Shown: positions 8,415 through 17,486 of the stretch, piece by piece
Position numbering within the stretch: position 1 is the first letter of the stretch
How the letters are laid out: each line of letters starts with the position of its first letter
Assembly: GCA_945949525.1 (NCBI GenBank)
Contig: CAMFES010000007.1
Location: 1-42,449, forward strand
DNA from: an uncultured Veillonellaceae bacterium
GTDB taxonomy: Bacteria; Bacillota; Negativicutes; Selenomonadales; Selenomonadaceae
Direction of reading: 5' to 3'
DNA length: 42,449 nucleotides
Notes under the pieces: model-generated
What the model saw: the letters and a program-made list of their open reading frames with translations, nothing else
Database searches by the model: none
Told to the model about the DNA's origin: nothing
Position numbers and translations under genes: made by a program

Positions 8415-10274
8415 TTGATTATAAATTTGGAGCCTGAGATTTTGCAGGCGGTGGAGAAGCCGGCCCGTTATACGGGGCATGAGCTGAACGCTGTTCACAA
8501 GGACTGGGATGGGGTGACGTGTCATTTTGCCCTGGCCCTGCCGGATGTGTATGAGGTGGGGATGTCCAATCTGGGCCTGAAGATTCTCTATGAGGTGCTG
8601 AACAGCAGGGAGGATACGGCCTGTGAACGGGTGTATGCCCCCTGGGTGGACATGGAGGCCGCCATGCGGGAGCGGGATATTCCCCTGTTTTCCCTGGAGA
8701 GCTTTCATGCAATCAAGGATTTTGATTTTCTGGGCTTTTCTCTGCAGTACGAGATGATTTATTCCAACATACTGAATATGCTGGATTTGGCGGGTATCCA
8801 TATATGGAGCAGGGACAGGGGCGAGGATGAGCCTTTTGTGGTAGGCGGCGGCCCCTGTGTCTACAATACGGAGCCAATTGCTGATTTTTTTGATTTCTTT
8901 ATCGTGGGTGAGGGCGAGGAGCTGATTGGAGAGGTTGCCGCCCTCTTCAGCCAGTGGCAAGGGGCAGGCCGCCCTGATGGCCGCAGGGGCTTCTTAAAGC
9001 GTGTGGCCTGCCTGGATGGCATTTATGTGCCATCATTTTATCAGGTGACCTACAATGAGCAGGGGCTTTTTGCCTCTATTGAGCCGACGGAGCCGGAGGC
9101 AAGGCCGGTGATTTACAAGCGGCTGATTAAGGATATGGATGCGGTGCCTTTTGTGGAAAAGCCGGTGCTGCCATACATTGATATTGTCCATGACCGCATC
9201 ATGCTGGAGCTGTTCAGGGGCTGTACCAGAGGCTGCCGCTTCTGTCAGGCAGGCACCTCCTACCGCCCTATCCGTGAGCGGAGCCGCAAAAGGCTCCGGG
9301 AGCTGGCGCGGAGGCTGGTGGACAGCACAGGCTACAACGAGATGTCCCTGACCTCCCTGAGTTCTGCGGATTATTCCTGCCTTGGGGAGCTGGTGGATGA
9401 TCTGTTTGCTGATTTCAAGGATGAAAAGGTGAGCTTTTCCCTGCCGTCTTTGCGCATAGACAGCTTTTCCATTGATTTGGCTCATAAAATGCAGCAGGTG
9501 AGAAAAAGCGGCCTGACCTTTGCCCCGGAGGCCGGTACCCAGAGGCTCCGTGATGTTATCAACAAGGGCGTCACTGAGGAAAACCTCATGGGGGCGGTGG
9601 AAGCAGCCTTCAGGCAGGGCTGGAAGCAGGTGAAGCTGTACTTTATGATGGGGCTTCCTACGGAAACCGATGAGGATGTAGTAGGGATTGCCAGACTGGC
9701 GGAGAAGGTGGCTCAGAAGTACAAGGAGGTTACCGGCAAATGGGGCGTGACCGTCACCATCAGCGTATCCTGCTTTGTGCCGAAGCCTCATACGCCATTC
9801 CAGTGGTATGGACAGGTGTCCAGGGAGGAGTTTGAGCGCCGTCAGCGCCTTTTGCGCAGCAGCATCAAGGAACGGGCGGTGAAGTTCAACTACCACGAGG
9901 CCAGCGTCAGCGTGCTGGAGGGCGCTATAGCCCGGGGTGACCGCCGCATCAGCCAGGTTATCTATCAGGCATGGCAGGATGGGGCAAAGTTTGATGGCTG
10001 GACGGACCATTTCAAAAATGATGTGTGGCTGGCTGCCTTTGAAAAGTGCGGCATAGACCTGACCCTGTACAACCAGCGCACCCGCGAGAGAGGCGAAAAG
10101 CTGCCTTGGGAGCATACTACGCCGGGCGTAAGCAAGGAGTTTTTGCTCAGGGAGTACAAGAAGGCTCTGGCAGGAGAGCTGACGGAGGACTGCCGCCGGG
10201 GCAAATGCTCTGCCTGCGGCGTGTGTCCTTCTTTGGAGGCAAAAATTGTGGACTGGAGGCGGGAGCATGTATAA
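8415..10274 (+). CDS. B12-binding-domain/radical SAM protein (TIGR03960 type)
   Basis: 619-residue radical-SAM protein. The N-terminal ~200 residues form a cobalamin-binding-like domain (FALALPDVYEVGMSNLGLKI, VVGGGPCVYNTEPI). The radical-SAM core carries the 4Fe-4S motif CTRGCRFC in LELFRGCTRGCRFCQAGTS. The C-terminus has further Cys (GKCSACGVC), possibly another metal site. It pairs with the DUF2344 gene that overlaps its end; in many Firmicutes the two are split or fused and stand before rng. The reaction is not known to me; an RNA- or ribosome-related modification is only a guess from the neighbours. The start is TTG 8415 with AAGAGGT at 8401-8407; the ATG at 8408 is in another frame. Confidence 0.88.
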   Translation: MIINLEPEILQAVEKPARYTGHELNAVHKDWDGVTCHFALALPDVYEVGMSNLGLKILYEVLNSREDTACERVYAPWVDMEAAMRERDIPLFSLESFHAIKDFDFLGFSLQYEMIYSNILNMLDLAGIHIWSRDRGEDEPFVVGGGPCVYNTEPIADFFDFFIVGEGEELIGEVAALFSQWQGAGRPDGRRGFLKRVACLDGIYVPSFYQVTYNEQGLFASIEPTEPEARPVIYKRLIKDMDAVPFVEKPVLPYIDIVHDRIMLELFRGCTRGCRFCQAGTSYRPIRERSRKRLRELARRLVDSTGYNEMSLTSLSSADYSCLGELVDDLFADFKDEKVSFSLPSLRIDSFSIDLAHKMQQVRKSGLTFAPEAGTQRLRDVINKGVTEENLMGAVEAAFRQGWKQVKLYFMMGLPTETDEDVVGIARLAEKVAQKYKEVTGKWGVTVTISVSCFVPKPHTPFQWYGQVSREEFERRQRLLRSSIKERAVKFNYHEASVSVLEGAIARGDRRISQVIYQAWQDGAKFDGWTDHFKNDVWLAAFEKCGIDLTLYNQRTRERGEKLPWEHTTPGVSKEFLLREYKKALAGELTEDCRRGKCSACGVCPSLEAKIVDWRREHV

Positions 10275-10977
10275 ATATCGGGCTGAGATTACCAAGGGTG
10301 AGGAAATTCGCTATATTTCCCATCTTGACTACGCCGGAGTGATGGAGCGTGCCATTCGCCGTGCCAAGCTCCCTGCGGCCTACTCCGAGGGCTTTAATCC
10401 TCATATCAAAATGGCCTTTGCCTCCGCCCTGTCACTGGGGGTAATCAGCGATGCGGAGTATATGGATTTTGAGCTGACAAAGTCCCTTTGCCAGCCGGAG
10501 GTGTTTGAAAAGCTCAGCCGGGCCTTGCCGGAGGGTGTGAAGCTCCTGCGCCTGAAGCCTGTGCGGGAGCCGAAGCCCTGCAAGGGGAAAAAGCATAAGG
10601 CACTGATGGCCGAGGTGGAGGAGGCAGAATACGAGCTTTTGCTGCCCATGACGGAAGGGGCGGCATGGGATAGTGCTGTTGCTGCTGTGAAAGCCTATAA
10701 TGAGGCTAAGGAGGCCTTTGTCCATCGCGTCACTCCGAAAACGGACAAGCTTATAGAAACAAAGCAGTATATGCTGCAGCCTGTGAAGCTGTCCATGGCA
10801 GGAGCCTTGCTGAAGCTGCACATGGATATTGCCATTACCCAGACCGGCAGCGTAAAGCCGGGGGAAGTGCTGGAGCTTCTGGCAGGGGAGTATGGACTGC
10901 CGGGGGATACAGGAAGGGTACTTATCAGGCGTACTGCCATGAAGGGACAGGGCAGGCCGCTGATTGATTTGGTATAG
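10267..10977 (+). CDS. DUF2344 (TIGR03936) partner of the radical SAM protein
   Basis: 236-residue soluble protein with the family signature near the N-terminus (RYISHLDYAGVMERAIRRA, SEGFNPHIKMAFASAL). Function unknown. It is fused to, or encoded beside, the B12-type radical-SAM protein in most genomes, so the two probably act on the same substrate. The start was set at ATG 10267 (MYKYRAEITKG), which has GGAGGCGGG just upstream and overlaps the preceding stop by 8 bases. An upstream ATG at 10246 would add seven non-conserved residues. Confidence 0.88.
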   Translation: MYKYRAEITKGEEIRYISHLDYAGVMERAIRRAKLPAAYSEGFNPHIKMAFASALSLGVISDAEYMDFELTKSLCQPEVFEKLSRALPEGVKLLRLKPVREPKPCKGKKHKALMAEVEEAEYELLLPMTEGAAWDSAVAAVKAYNEAKEAFVHRVTPKTDKLIETKQYMLQPVKLSMAGALLKLHMDIAITQTGSVKPGEVLELLAGEYGLPGDTGRVLIRRTAMKGQGRPLIDLV

Positions 10978-10998
10978 TGAAGTGAAGGAAGGGCTTTT

Positions 10999-12426
10999 AT
11001 GAGGTCTATTATCGTCAATGTGATGCCGGAGGAAACGAGGATAGCCGTGGCAGAGGATGGGGAGCTTGTGGGACTGGAGCTGGAGCGGCCACGCCATTCC
11101 CATCTGGTAGGCAACATATACAAGGGAATAGTGCAGAATGTACTGCCTGGTATGCAGGCAGCCTTTGTGGATATAGGCCGGAGCAAAAACGCCTTTCTCT
11201 ATATTGGCGATGGAAGGATGGCCGGAGAAGCCGGTGAGGGAAGACAAAAAATTCACATCGGTCAGGTTCTGCCGGTGCAGATTACCAAGGATGAGGTGGG
11301 GAGCAAGGGGCCGCGGGCAACCATGCACCTTACGATTCCCGGCCGCAATGTGGTGCTGATGCCGAAGTCGGCCTATATAGGCACATCCCATCGCATTGAA
11401 TCCGAGGAGGAGCGCAAAAGGCTGTATGATATTGTCAGCCAGGCCTGCCCGGAGGGGATGGGCGTGATTATACGCACGGCGGCCATGGGGCAGAGCCGTG
11501 AGAGCATTGAGCGGGATATCCGTTATCTGGTCAGGATATGGCAGTCCATAGAGGCCAGGGAAAGGCTCACAAAGAATACAGGCATTTTGTACCGTGATGT
11601 AGATCTGGTCATCCGCATCGTCAGGGATATCTTCAATGACGATGTGGCGCAGATGGTCATTGATGATGCTTCTGTCTGCCAGCGGGTCAGGGAGCTTTTG
11701 AAGGATATTGACGCAGGCTGGGCCGACAGGGTGCAGCTGTATGAGGGCAGGAGAATTTTTGCAGAGTACGGCATTGAGGAGGAAATTGCCAAGCTGGAAA
11801 GCCGCTATGTGGAGCTGAAGTCCGGAGGCTTTCTGGTGATTGACAAGACCGAGGCCATGACTGTAATTGATGTCAACACGGGAAGCTTTGTCGGTGATCT
11901 GAATCTGGCAGAAACGGCCTTTGCCCTGAATCGTGAGGCTGCGGCGGAAATCATGAAGCAGCTTCGGCTCAGGGATATCGGCGGCATTATTCTGGTGGAT
12001 TTCATCGACATGGAAAAGGAGGCGCACAACAGGGAGCTTTTGCAGCAGCTTCGTCAGCTGGCACAGATGGACAGGGTAAAGACGAATGTAGTGGATATCA
12101 CGTCCCTGGGGCTGGTGGAGATTACCCGGAAGAAGTCACGTCACAACGTAGAAAATCTTCTGCACACGGTCTGCCCGCTGTGCGAGGGCTCCGGCAGGGT
12201 GCTGTCACCGGAGGCGGTGGCTGTCAGAATCTGCCGTGATATCCGCCGCATAGAGGGAAGGAAGCATGTGTCAGACGGCTATCTGGTGCAGCTGGCGCCG
12301 GAAACTGCCGGACAGCTGAAGGGGACGGATTTTTTTGCCGGACTGAGCAGGGAGCTTGGTGTTTCTGTGGACATAGAAGCCACCCGTGAGGTTTTGCCGG
12401 GGTGCTATGTGCTTTTGCAGAAATAA
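10999..12426 (+). CDS. rng: Ribonuclease G/E family endoribonuclease
   Basis: 475-residue RNase G/E catalytic region without the long C-terminal scaffold of RNase E, so RNase G-like in length. An S1-type RNA-binding domain spans about residues 35-125 (VGNIYKGIVQNVLPGMQAAFVDIG). The catalytic core carries the Mg-binding acidic residues in MTVIDVNTGSFVGD and IILVDFIDM. The Zn-link Cys pair lies in CPLCEGSGRV near the C-terminus. It acts in rRNA processing and mRNA decay. GAAGGAAGGG lies about 7 bases before ATG 10999. It follows the DUF2344 gene by 21 bases, probably in one transcript. Confidence 0.95.
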   Translation: MRSIIVNVMPEETRIAVAEDGELVGLELERPRHSHLVGNIYKGIVQNVLPGMQAAFVDIGRSKNAFLYIGDGRMAGEAGEGRQKIHIGQVLPVQITKDEVGSKGPRATMHLTIPGRNVVLMPKSAYIGTSHRIESEEERKRLYDIVSQACPEGMGVIIRTAAMGQSRESIERDIRYLVRIWQSIEARERLTKNTGILYRDVDLVIRIVRDIFNDDVAQMVIDDASVCQRVRELLKDIDAGWADRVQLYEGRRIFAEYGIEEEIAKLESRYVELKSGGFLVIDKTEAMTVIDVNTGSFVGDLNLAETAFALNREAAAEIMKQLRLRDIGGIILVDFIDMEKEAHNRELLQQLRQLAQMDRVKTNVVDITSLGLVEITRKKSRHNVENLLHTVCPLCEGSGRVLSPEAVAVRICRDIRRIEGRKHVSDGYLVQLAPETAGQLKGTDFFAGLSRELGVSVDIEATREVLPGCYVLLQK

Positions 12427-12500
12427 ATGCAGGCTTCCATGTTCCCCTGCCTCCTGATAGATTATATATTCTTTAAGACTGTATACGAGGAGGTATCAGT

Positions 12501-12773
12501 ATGGACAAGAAGATGGAAAAGCCGATGGATGATATGAGCCGGTGCGGGGAGTCCGGAAAAAGCAAGTTCAGCACCTATCTTGGCGTGGCCTTGCTGCTTT
12601 TAGGAGCGGCTCTCCTTGTTTTGAAGGGGGTGAGCCCGGAATACCTTGACGCTGACGGCGTCCTGCATGAACGTTTTTTCCTGCTGCCTCTGTCTGCCCT
12701 GTGCTTTTTGGGAGGGGCGGTTGTTTTGGCAGTAGCAGGCATTCGCAGATTGTTCGGAAAATTCGGAAAATAA
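12501..12773 (+). CDS. Small two-TM membrane protein, unknown
   Basis: 90 residues, not recognised. The N-terminal ~25 residues are polar and charged (two Met-Asp/Lys-rich clusters). Two membrane segments follow (about residues 26-45, YLGVALLLLGAALLVL, and about 60-83, LLPLSALCFLGGAVVLAV), ending in a basic tail RRLFGKFGK. The ribosome binding site GAGGAGGT is excellent and 8 bases from ATG 12501, which supports a real gene. It lies 74 bases after rng. The topology (basic C-terminus, short loop) suggests an inner-membrane hairpin protein; no function can be given. Confidence 0.7.
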   Translation: MDKKMEKPMDDMSRCGESGKSKFSTYLGVALLLLGAALLVLKGVSPEYLDADGVLHERFFLLPLSALCFLGGAVVLAVAGIRRLFGKFGK

Positions 12774-12884
12774 GCGGCTGTATGAAGGGAAAAAACGGCT
12801 GGTACGGCATGGGACTGGGCGATTGGAAATATTTTGTATACATGCCGGAAATAAAGAAAAAATATAGCCAAATGACGAGTTGTA

Positions 12885-12893
12885 TGTTATAGT
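12885..12893 (+). promoter_or_regulatory. Possible extended -10 promoter for dat
   Basis: TG-T-TATAGT with TATAGT at 12888-12893 lies about 50 bases before the transaminase start. No convincing -35 is seen, so the call rests on the extended -10 and on position. Confidence 0.38.
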
Positions 12894-12945
12894 AGTAACT
12901 GTGAAAAACGTATATGCCTTAGATTTTGCTTATGAGGTGATTGCA

Positions 12946-13806
12946 ATGTTTAAAGAATTAGCTTACTACGATGGAAAGATTGGTACCCCTGACGAGGTAA
13001 TGATTCCATTCAATGACCGTTCACATTTCTTTGGCGATGGCGTTTATGATGCTACCATTGGCGGCAATCATGTGGTGTATCTTCTGGAGGACCATCTGGA
13101 CAGGTTCTACACCAGCGCCAATTATTTCGATATCAAGGTTCCTATGGCCAAGCGTGAGCTGGGGGAGCTGCTCACCGACCTTCTGCGTCAGGTGGAGGGG
13201 GAAACCCATTTCGTTTACTGGCAGGTAACCCGCGGCGTGGCTTCCCGTGACCATGCCTATGGCAAGGAGATGCCGGGCAAGCTGTGGGTGTGGATTAAGC
13301 AGTCCAAGGCCGGTGACCCGGACAAGGAGCTGAAGCTGATTGTCCGTCCTGATACCCGCTTCCAGCATGGCAATGCCAAGACGCTGAACCTGCTGCCGGC
13401 GGTAATGGGCACCGAGCTGGCTGTCCGTGCCGGAGCTGACGAGTGCGTACTGCACCGTGACGGCTTCGTTACCGAGTGCTGTCACAGCAACATCCAGATT
13501 TTGAAGGATGGCATGCTGATTGCTCATCCTGACGATCAGTTCATCCTCCGGGGGATTGCCAAAACCCACATGATTGAGGCCTGCCGCAGGCTGGGGATTA
13601 CCGTGATTGAGCGTCCTTTCAGCCTGGAGGAGATGTATGATGCCGACGAGGTTATCGTGACGGCTTCCTCCAAGATGTGCCAGCATGCCTGCGAGATTGA
13701 GGGCAAAAAGGTAGGCGGCAAGGACCCTGAAACACTGCACCGCATTGAGAAGGCAGTTATTCAGGAATATCTTGACTACACCGGCAAGGCCACCCTGCTG
13801 GATTAA
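12946..13806 (+). CDS. dat: D-amino acid transaminase (class IV PLP)
   Basis: 286-residue fold-type IV aminotransferase. The PLP-binding lysine falls at Lys145 (NAKTLNLLPAV) and the cofactor-nitrogen-binding glutamate at Glu177 (GFVTECCHSNI), the same positions as in the Bacillus D-amino acid transaminase, which is of similar length (about 282). It would interconvert D-Ala and D-Glu with their 2-oxo acids, feeding D-Glu to peptidoglycan. A branched-chain aminotransferase is the main alternative but is usually longer. The start ATG 12946 has GAGGTGA about 7 bases upstream and gives the normal family N-terminus; an earlier in-frame start at 12880 adds a non-conserved leader. A terminator separates it from pxpA. 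Confidence 0.85.
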   Translation: MFKELAYYDGKIGTPDEVMIPFNDRSHFFGDGVYDATIGGNHVVYLLEDHLDRFYTSANYFDIKVPMAKRELGELLTDLLRQVEGETHFVYWQVTRGVASRDHAYGKEMPGKLWVWIKQSKAGDPDKELKLIVRPDTRFQHGNAKTLNLLPAVMGTELAVRAGADECVLHRDGFVTECCHSNIQILKDGMLIAHPDDQFILRGIAKTHMIEACRRLGITVIERPFSLEEMYDADEVIVTASSKMCQHACEIEGKKVGGKDPETLHRIEKAVIQEYLDYTGKATLLD

Positions 13807-13828
13807 AAGAAAATATTTTTGTTGGAAT

Positions 13829-13886
13829 GGGCCAATCGGCTGATATGAATAGCTTTCTATCAGTTGATGGCCCTTTGTTGTTTTTT
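13829..13886 (+). terminator. Terminator after dat
   Basis: An interrupted stem, GGGCCA (13829-13834) with TGGCCC (13868-13873) and CTGATA (13840-13845) with TATCAG (13858-13863), is followed by TTTGTTGTTTTTT. It lies 22 bases after the dat stop. Confidence 0.72.
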
Positions 13887-13896
13887 CAGGCAAAGT

Positions 13897-13924
13897 TTTT
13901 CACAATGTATGTAATAAATATATT
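13897..13924 (+). promoter_or_regulatory. Possible promoter for the pxp operon
   Basis: TTTTCA at 13897-13902, a 16-base spacer and TATATT at 13919-13924 lie after the dat terminator and 34 bases before pxpA. The AT-rich setting makes chance matches likely. Confidence 0.38.
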
Positions 13925-13957
13925 TTTGATAAACTTTATGAATTTTGGAGGAGTGTC

Positions 13958-14722
13958 ATGAGCTGTGTAGATTTGAACTGCGATTTGGGTGAGAGCTTCG
14001 GGGCGTATACCATGGGGATGGATGAGGCTGTGATTCCTCATGTTACATCTGTCAATGTTGCCTGTGGCTATCATGCCGGGGATCCTGTGATTATGGAGAA
14101 GACCGTGGCGCTGGCGGCAAGGTACGGCGTGGCTGTGGGGGCTCATCCCGGCTTTCCGGATTTATTGGGCTTCGGGCGGCGTCCTATGACGGTGACGCCT
14201 GCCGAGGCCGGTGCCTACGTAAAGTACCAGATGGGAGCGTTGATGGCTTTTGCCAAGGGGCAGGGACTGAAGCTGCAGCATGTAAAGCCTCATGGGGCGC
14301 TGTACAATATGGCCGCCAGGGATGAACAGCTGGCCAGGGCTATTGCCGAGGCGATTGCCAGTGTGGACAGCGGCATCTATCTCATGGGTCTGGCCGGTTC
14401 CGTGATGCTGTCCGAGGCGGAAAAGGCCGGACTACCTGTTATCAGCGAGGTTTTTGCGGACAGGGCTTATAATGATGATGGCTCCCTGGTGAATCGCAAG
14501 CTGCCTGGAGCGGTGATTCACGATGCGGATGAGGCAGTGGCCAGAGCTGTGAAAATGGCGCGGGAAAACAAGGTGGTCAGCATCAATGGCAAAACCATAG
14601 ATATCAGGGCTGACAGCATCTGTGTCCACGGTGATAATGCGGCGGCCGTCCAGCTGGTGACAAAGCTTCGCGCCGCGCTGGAGGCCGGGGGTATTGTCGT
14701 AAAAAGCTTTCAGGGACGTTGA
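13958..14722 (+). CDS. pxpA: 5-oxoprolinase subunit A (LamB/YcsF family)
   Basis: 254-residue LamB/YcsF protein. The start [14 protein letters not shown] and the blocks [27 protein letters not shown] and [11 protein letters not shown] are typical of the family. PxpA works with PxpB and PxpC, both encoded next, to open 5-oxoproline (pyroglutamate) to glutamate using ATP. The ribosome binding site TTGGAGGAG precedes ATG 13958. First gene of a five-gene run to 18356. In this setting, beside two D-glutamate-cyclase-like genes, the physiological substrate may include 5-oxo-D-proline (inference). Confidence 0.94.
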   Translation: MSCVDLNCDLGESFGAYTMGMDEAVIPHVTSVNVACGYHAGDPVIMEKTVALAARYGVAVGAHPGFPDLLGFGRRPMTVTPAEAGAYVKYQMGALMAFAKGQGLKLQHVKPHGALYNMAARDEQLARAIAEAIASVDSGIYLMGLAGSVMLSEAEKAGLPVISEVFADRAYNDDGSLVNRKLPGAVIHDADEAVARAVKMARENKVVSINGKTIDIRADSICVHGDNAAAVQLVTKLRAALEAGGIVVKSFQGR

Positions 14723-14768
14723 AAGGCGGCAGGGAAGCAGTGAGAAAACGAGAGAATGAGGTGGTAGC

Positions 14769-15479
14769 GTGACAGGTGAAGAGGTTCCGGCAGGAGTGCG
14801 GTTCCTGCTTTTGGGAGATAGCGCCCTCTCCGTGGAGTTCGGGCAGGAAATCAGCCCCGCTGTCAACCGGCGTGTCACCGCTCTGCGGCGCTGTATTGAT
14901 GAAGCGGTGAAGGTCGGTCGGCTGACAGGGATTGTAGAAACGGTTCCCACGTACTGTTCACTGATGATTGTGTATGACCCTTTGGCACTGGGCTATGATG
15001 AGCTTAGGGAGAAGCTGGCGGCCATTATTGACGGCATGAAGCTGGCCGATGAGGGAAAGCGGCAGGTAGTGGAAATCCCTGTGGTCTATGGCGGTGAGTA
15101 TGGCCCTGACCTTGAGGAGGTGGCCGATGCTCATGGCATGACGGCAGAGGAGGTCATCAGGCTGCATTCTGCCCCGGAGTACCCTGTCTACATGCTGGGC
15201 TTTGTGGCCGGGTTTCCCTATCTGGGTGGCATGGATGAGCGGCTGGCAACGCCCCGGAAAAAGTCGCCGCGGCTGAAGATTGCCGCAGGCAGCGTGGGTA
15301 TTGCCGGAGGGCAGACGGGAATTTATTCCGTGGAGTCGCCGGGCGGCTGGCAGATTATTGGCCGTACGCCCCTGAAGCTGTACGATGCCGACAGTGAAAA
15401 TCCCGTGCTGTTGTCAGCAGGATGCTATGTGAAATTTAAGCCTGTTTTGGAGGCGGAGTTTAAGGCGATGATGAAATGA
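14769..15479 (+). CDS. pxpB: 5-oxoprolinase subunit B (KipI-like)
   Basis: 236-residue allophanate-hydrolase-subunit-1/KipI family protein (LGDSALSVEFG near the N-terminus; VYMLGFVAGFPYLGGMDERL and GSVGIAGGQTGIY in the C-terminal half). It forms a complex with PxpC and PxpA. The start is a GTG at 14769 preceded by GAGGTGG. The 46-base gap to pxpA shows no terminator. The stop overlaps the pxpC start (ATGA). In Bacillus the homologue KipI also inhibits the KinA sporulation kinase; nothing here indicates that role. Confidence 0.92.
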   Translation: MTGEEVPAGVRFLLLGDSALSVEFGQEISPAVNRRVTALRRCIDEAVKVGRLTGIVETVPTYCSLMIVYDPLALGYDELREKLAAIIDGMKLADEGKRQVVEIPVVYGGEYGPDLEEVADAHGMTAEEVIRLHSAPEYPVYMLGFVAGFPYLGGMDERLATPRKKSPRLKIAAGSVGIAGGQTGIYSVESPGGWQIIGRTPLKLYDADSENPVLLSAGCYVKFKPVLEAEFKAMMK

Positions 15480-16606
15480 GCAGAGAGGTGCAGGCAGGTG
15501 AGAAGATGTCAGGTATCAGGGTAATCAGCGGCGGCATGCTGACCACCGTGCAGGATAAGGGCAGGTATGGCTATCAGGCCAGCGGCATGCAGGTATCAGG
15601 CGTCATGGATGCAGTGGCGGCAAAGCTGGCCAATGCCCTGGTGGGCAACGATGAGCTGGCGGAGGATGCGGCAGTGCTGGAAACCACATATCTGGGGCCG
15701 GAATTGGAATTTGGGCAGGACGCGCTGGCAGCTGTTGCCGGGGGAATGCCTGATGTACAGCTGGATGGTGTAGCAGTTCAGCCTTATGAGGCTATCCGCG
15801 TCAGGGCAGGCCAGCGGCTGAAGATTGCGGCGCAAAAGGCAGGCCTGAGGGCGTATATTGCGGTATCTGGTGGTTTTGCTACAGTCAGTGCCCTTGGCAG
15901 CAGGTCAACCAATCTCAAGCTGGGACTGGGGGGCTTTATGGGCCGCAAGCTGGCAGCTGGTGATGTGCTGCCGATGGGCAGTGCCGGAGATTATGCTGCA
16001 AAGGCTCTTTCCGGCAGGGCAGGTCTTAGGAAGGTGCCGAAGGATTATGTGGAAAACTTCGTAAATCAAGGCTTCAATGCCGCTGATGAGGGCCGAAAAA
16101 ACAGGCAGATAAGGGCTGTTTTGGGGCCTCAGGAGGATTATTTCAGTCAGCAGTCCATAGAGAAGTTTACTGCTTCTGTCTACATTGTTTCTGAAAATTC
16201 AGACCGCATGGGCTACAGGTTGCAGGGAATGGCTGTGGAAAAGGCAAAACAGCAGGATTTGATTACGGATGGCATAGCCTTTGGCTCCATACAGATACCG
16301 CCTGACGGTCAGCCTATCATCATGCTGGCTGACCATCAGACTACTGGCGGATATCCCAAGCTGGCCACCGTGGCCACGGTGGATTTGCCCCTGATGGCTC
16401 AGTCTATGCCGGGGGACAGCCTGCAATTCAGGCTGATTTCCGTGCAGGAGGCTCAGCGGCTTTTGCGGCAGCAGCATGAGGAACTTGCATCGGTTATCAG
16501 CCGGATGCAGCAGCAGGCTGCTGTGGCAGAATCATGTACCGGGGCAAAGCAGTTCAGGCTGACGGTAAATGGTGAGATTTTTGATGTGACTATAAAGCAG
16601 GAGTGA
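15476..16606 (+). CDS. pxpC: 5-oxoprolinase subunit C (KipA-like)
   Basis: 376-residue allophanate-hydrolase-subunit-2/KipA family protein (GGMLTTVQDKGRYGYQ near the N-terminus; SDRMGYRLQG and ILLADHQTTGGYPK-like block in the C-terminal half). It is the partner of PxpB. ATG 15476 overlaps the pxpB stop and was kept as the start; an in-frame ATG at 15506 with a nearby AGGTGAG is an alternative and would begin at MSGIRVISGG, nearer to the conserved region. The C-terminal ~50 residues beyond the conserved domain are Gln/Ala-rich and variable. Confidence 0.92.
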   Translation: MSREVQAGEKMSGIRVISGGMLTTVQDKGRYGYQASGMQVSGVMDAVAAKLANALVGNDELAEDAAVLETTYLGPELEFGQDALAAVAGGMPDVQLDGVAVQPYEAIRVRAGQRLKIAAQKAGLRAYIAVSGGFATVSALGSRSTNLKLGLGGFMGRKLAAGDVLPMGSAGDYAAKALSGRAGLRKVPKDYVENFVNQGFNAADEGRKNRQIRAVLGPQEDYFSQQSIEKFTASVYIVSENSDRMGYRLQGMAVEKAKQQDLITDGIAFGSIQIPPDGQPIIMLADHQTTGGYPKLATVATVDLPLMAQSMPGDSLQFRLISVQEAQRLLRQQHEELASVISRMQQQAAVAESCTGAKQFRLTVNGEIFDVTIKQE

Positions 16607-16611
16607 TTTTC

Positions 16612-17424
16612 ATGGCAGATTATAACAACGCAAGGCCGGAGGAGGTATGGCTGAAAATCAGGAGCGGTGAAATCACCGGGCAGACCTCCGGCATGTGCAA
16701 CGGCTATGCTCAGGCAAATCTGGTGATTATGCCGGAAAAATACGCCGGGGACTTCGAGCAGTTTGCCCGGCAAAATCCCAAGCCTTGTCCTCTTTTGGAG
16801 GTTATTCACGGCAGCAGGTATGTAAAGGACATGGGCGAGGGGGCGAATATCCTGACGGATATTCCAAAGTACCGCATCTTTGAAGACGGCGTGCTGGTAA
16901 AAGAGGTGACGGATGCTACACCTTACTGGCAGGAGGACATGGCAGTATTCCTGATAGGCTGCAGCTTTTCCTTTGAGGAAGCTCTGATGAAAGCCGGGAT
17001 TGATGTGCGCCATATCTCCATGGGACGCAATGTACCCATGTTCCGCACCAAGGTCATGACCAGCCCCGCCGGGCCATTCCGGGGAGAGCTGGTGGTCAGC
17101 ATGCGGCCTATGACGCCGGAGGATGCAGGCCGGGCCAATGAGATTACAGGGCGTTTTCCTAACGTGCATGGTGCGCCTGTGAATATTGGGGAGCCGGAAA
17201 AGCTGGGGATTGCGGATTTGATGAAGCCTGACTATGGTGACCCTGTGGAAATCAGGCCGGGGGAGATTCCTGTGTTCTGGGGCTGCGGCGTGACACCTCA
17301 GTCCGTGATTGAGCATGCGAAGCTGCCGCTGGTGATTACCCATGCACCGGGGCACATGTTTATTACCAATATGAGAAATGATGAGGTTAATGATTTCCTC
17401 GAAAAGAAGAAAGCATGTCGTTGA
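16612..17424 (+). CDS. DUF1445 / D-glutamate cyclase-like hydro-lyase family
   Basis: 270-residue protein of the YcsI/UPF0317 (DUF1445) family: SGMCNGYAQANLVIMP near residue 25, FLIGCSFSFEEAL near 105 and ITHAPGHMFITN near the end. The same domain forms the N-terminal half of the animal mitochondrial D-glutamate cyclase DGLUCY, whose C-terminal half resembles the next gene. It is encoded 5 bases after pxpC. The start was set at ATG 16612 with GGAG 8 bases upstream; a GTG at 16603 is possible but lies inside that ribosome binding site. Likely role: D-Glu/5-oxo-D-proline interconversion with the neighbour (inference from context); the annotation 'putative hydro-lyase' is a family label without a defined reaction. 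Confidence 0.85.
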   Translation: MADYNNARPEEVWLKIRSGEITGQTSGMCNGYAQANLVIMPEKYAGDFEQFARQNPKPCPLLEVIHGSRYVKDMGEGANILTDIPKYRIFEDGVLVKEVTDATPYWQEDMAVFLIGCSFSFEEALMKAGIDVRHISMGRNVPMFRTKVMTSPAGPFRGELVVSMRPMTPEDAGRANEITGRFPNVHGAPVNIGEPEKLGIADLMKPDYGDPVEIRPGEIPVFWGCGVTPQSVIEHAKLPLVITHAPGHMFITNMRNDEVNDFLEKKKACR

Positions 17425-17486
17425 AGTTGTAAAAAAATAACATAGATGTATTTTAATAGTGGATTGAATTGAGAGGTGTGTTTGCT

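Noticed and set aside
9033-10295. A 420-codon open frame on the minus strand opposite the radical-SAM gene
   Set aside because: Shadow of the + strand gene, which has the CxxxCxxC motif and clear family similarity.
14769-16606. Urea carboxylase/allophanate hydrolase function for the KipI/KipA pair
   Set aside because: The pair is preceded by pxpA and no biotin-carrier or urea amidolyase gene is nearby, so 5-oxoprolinase is the better reading.
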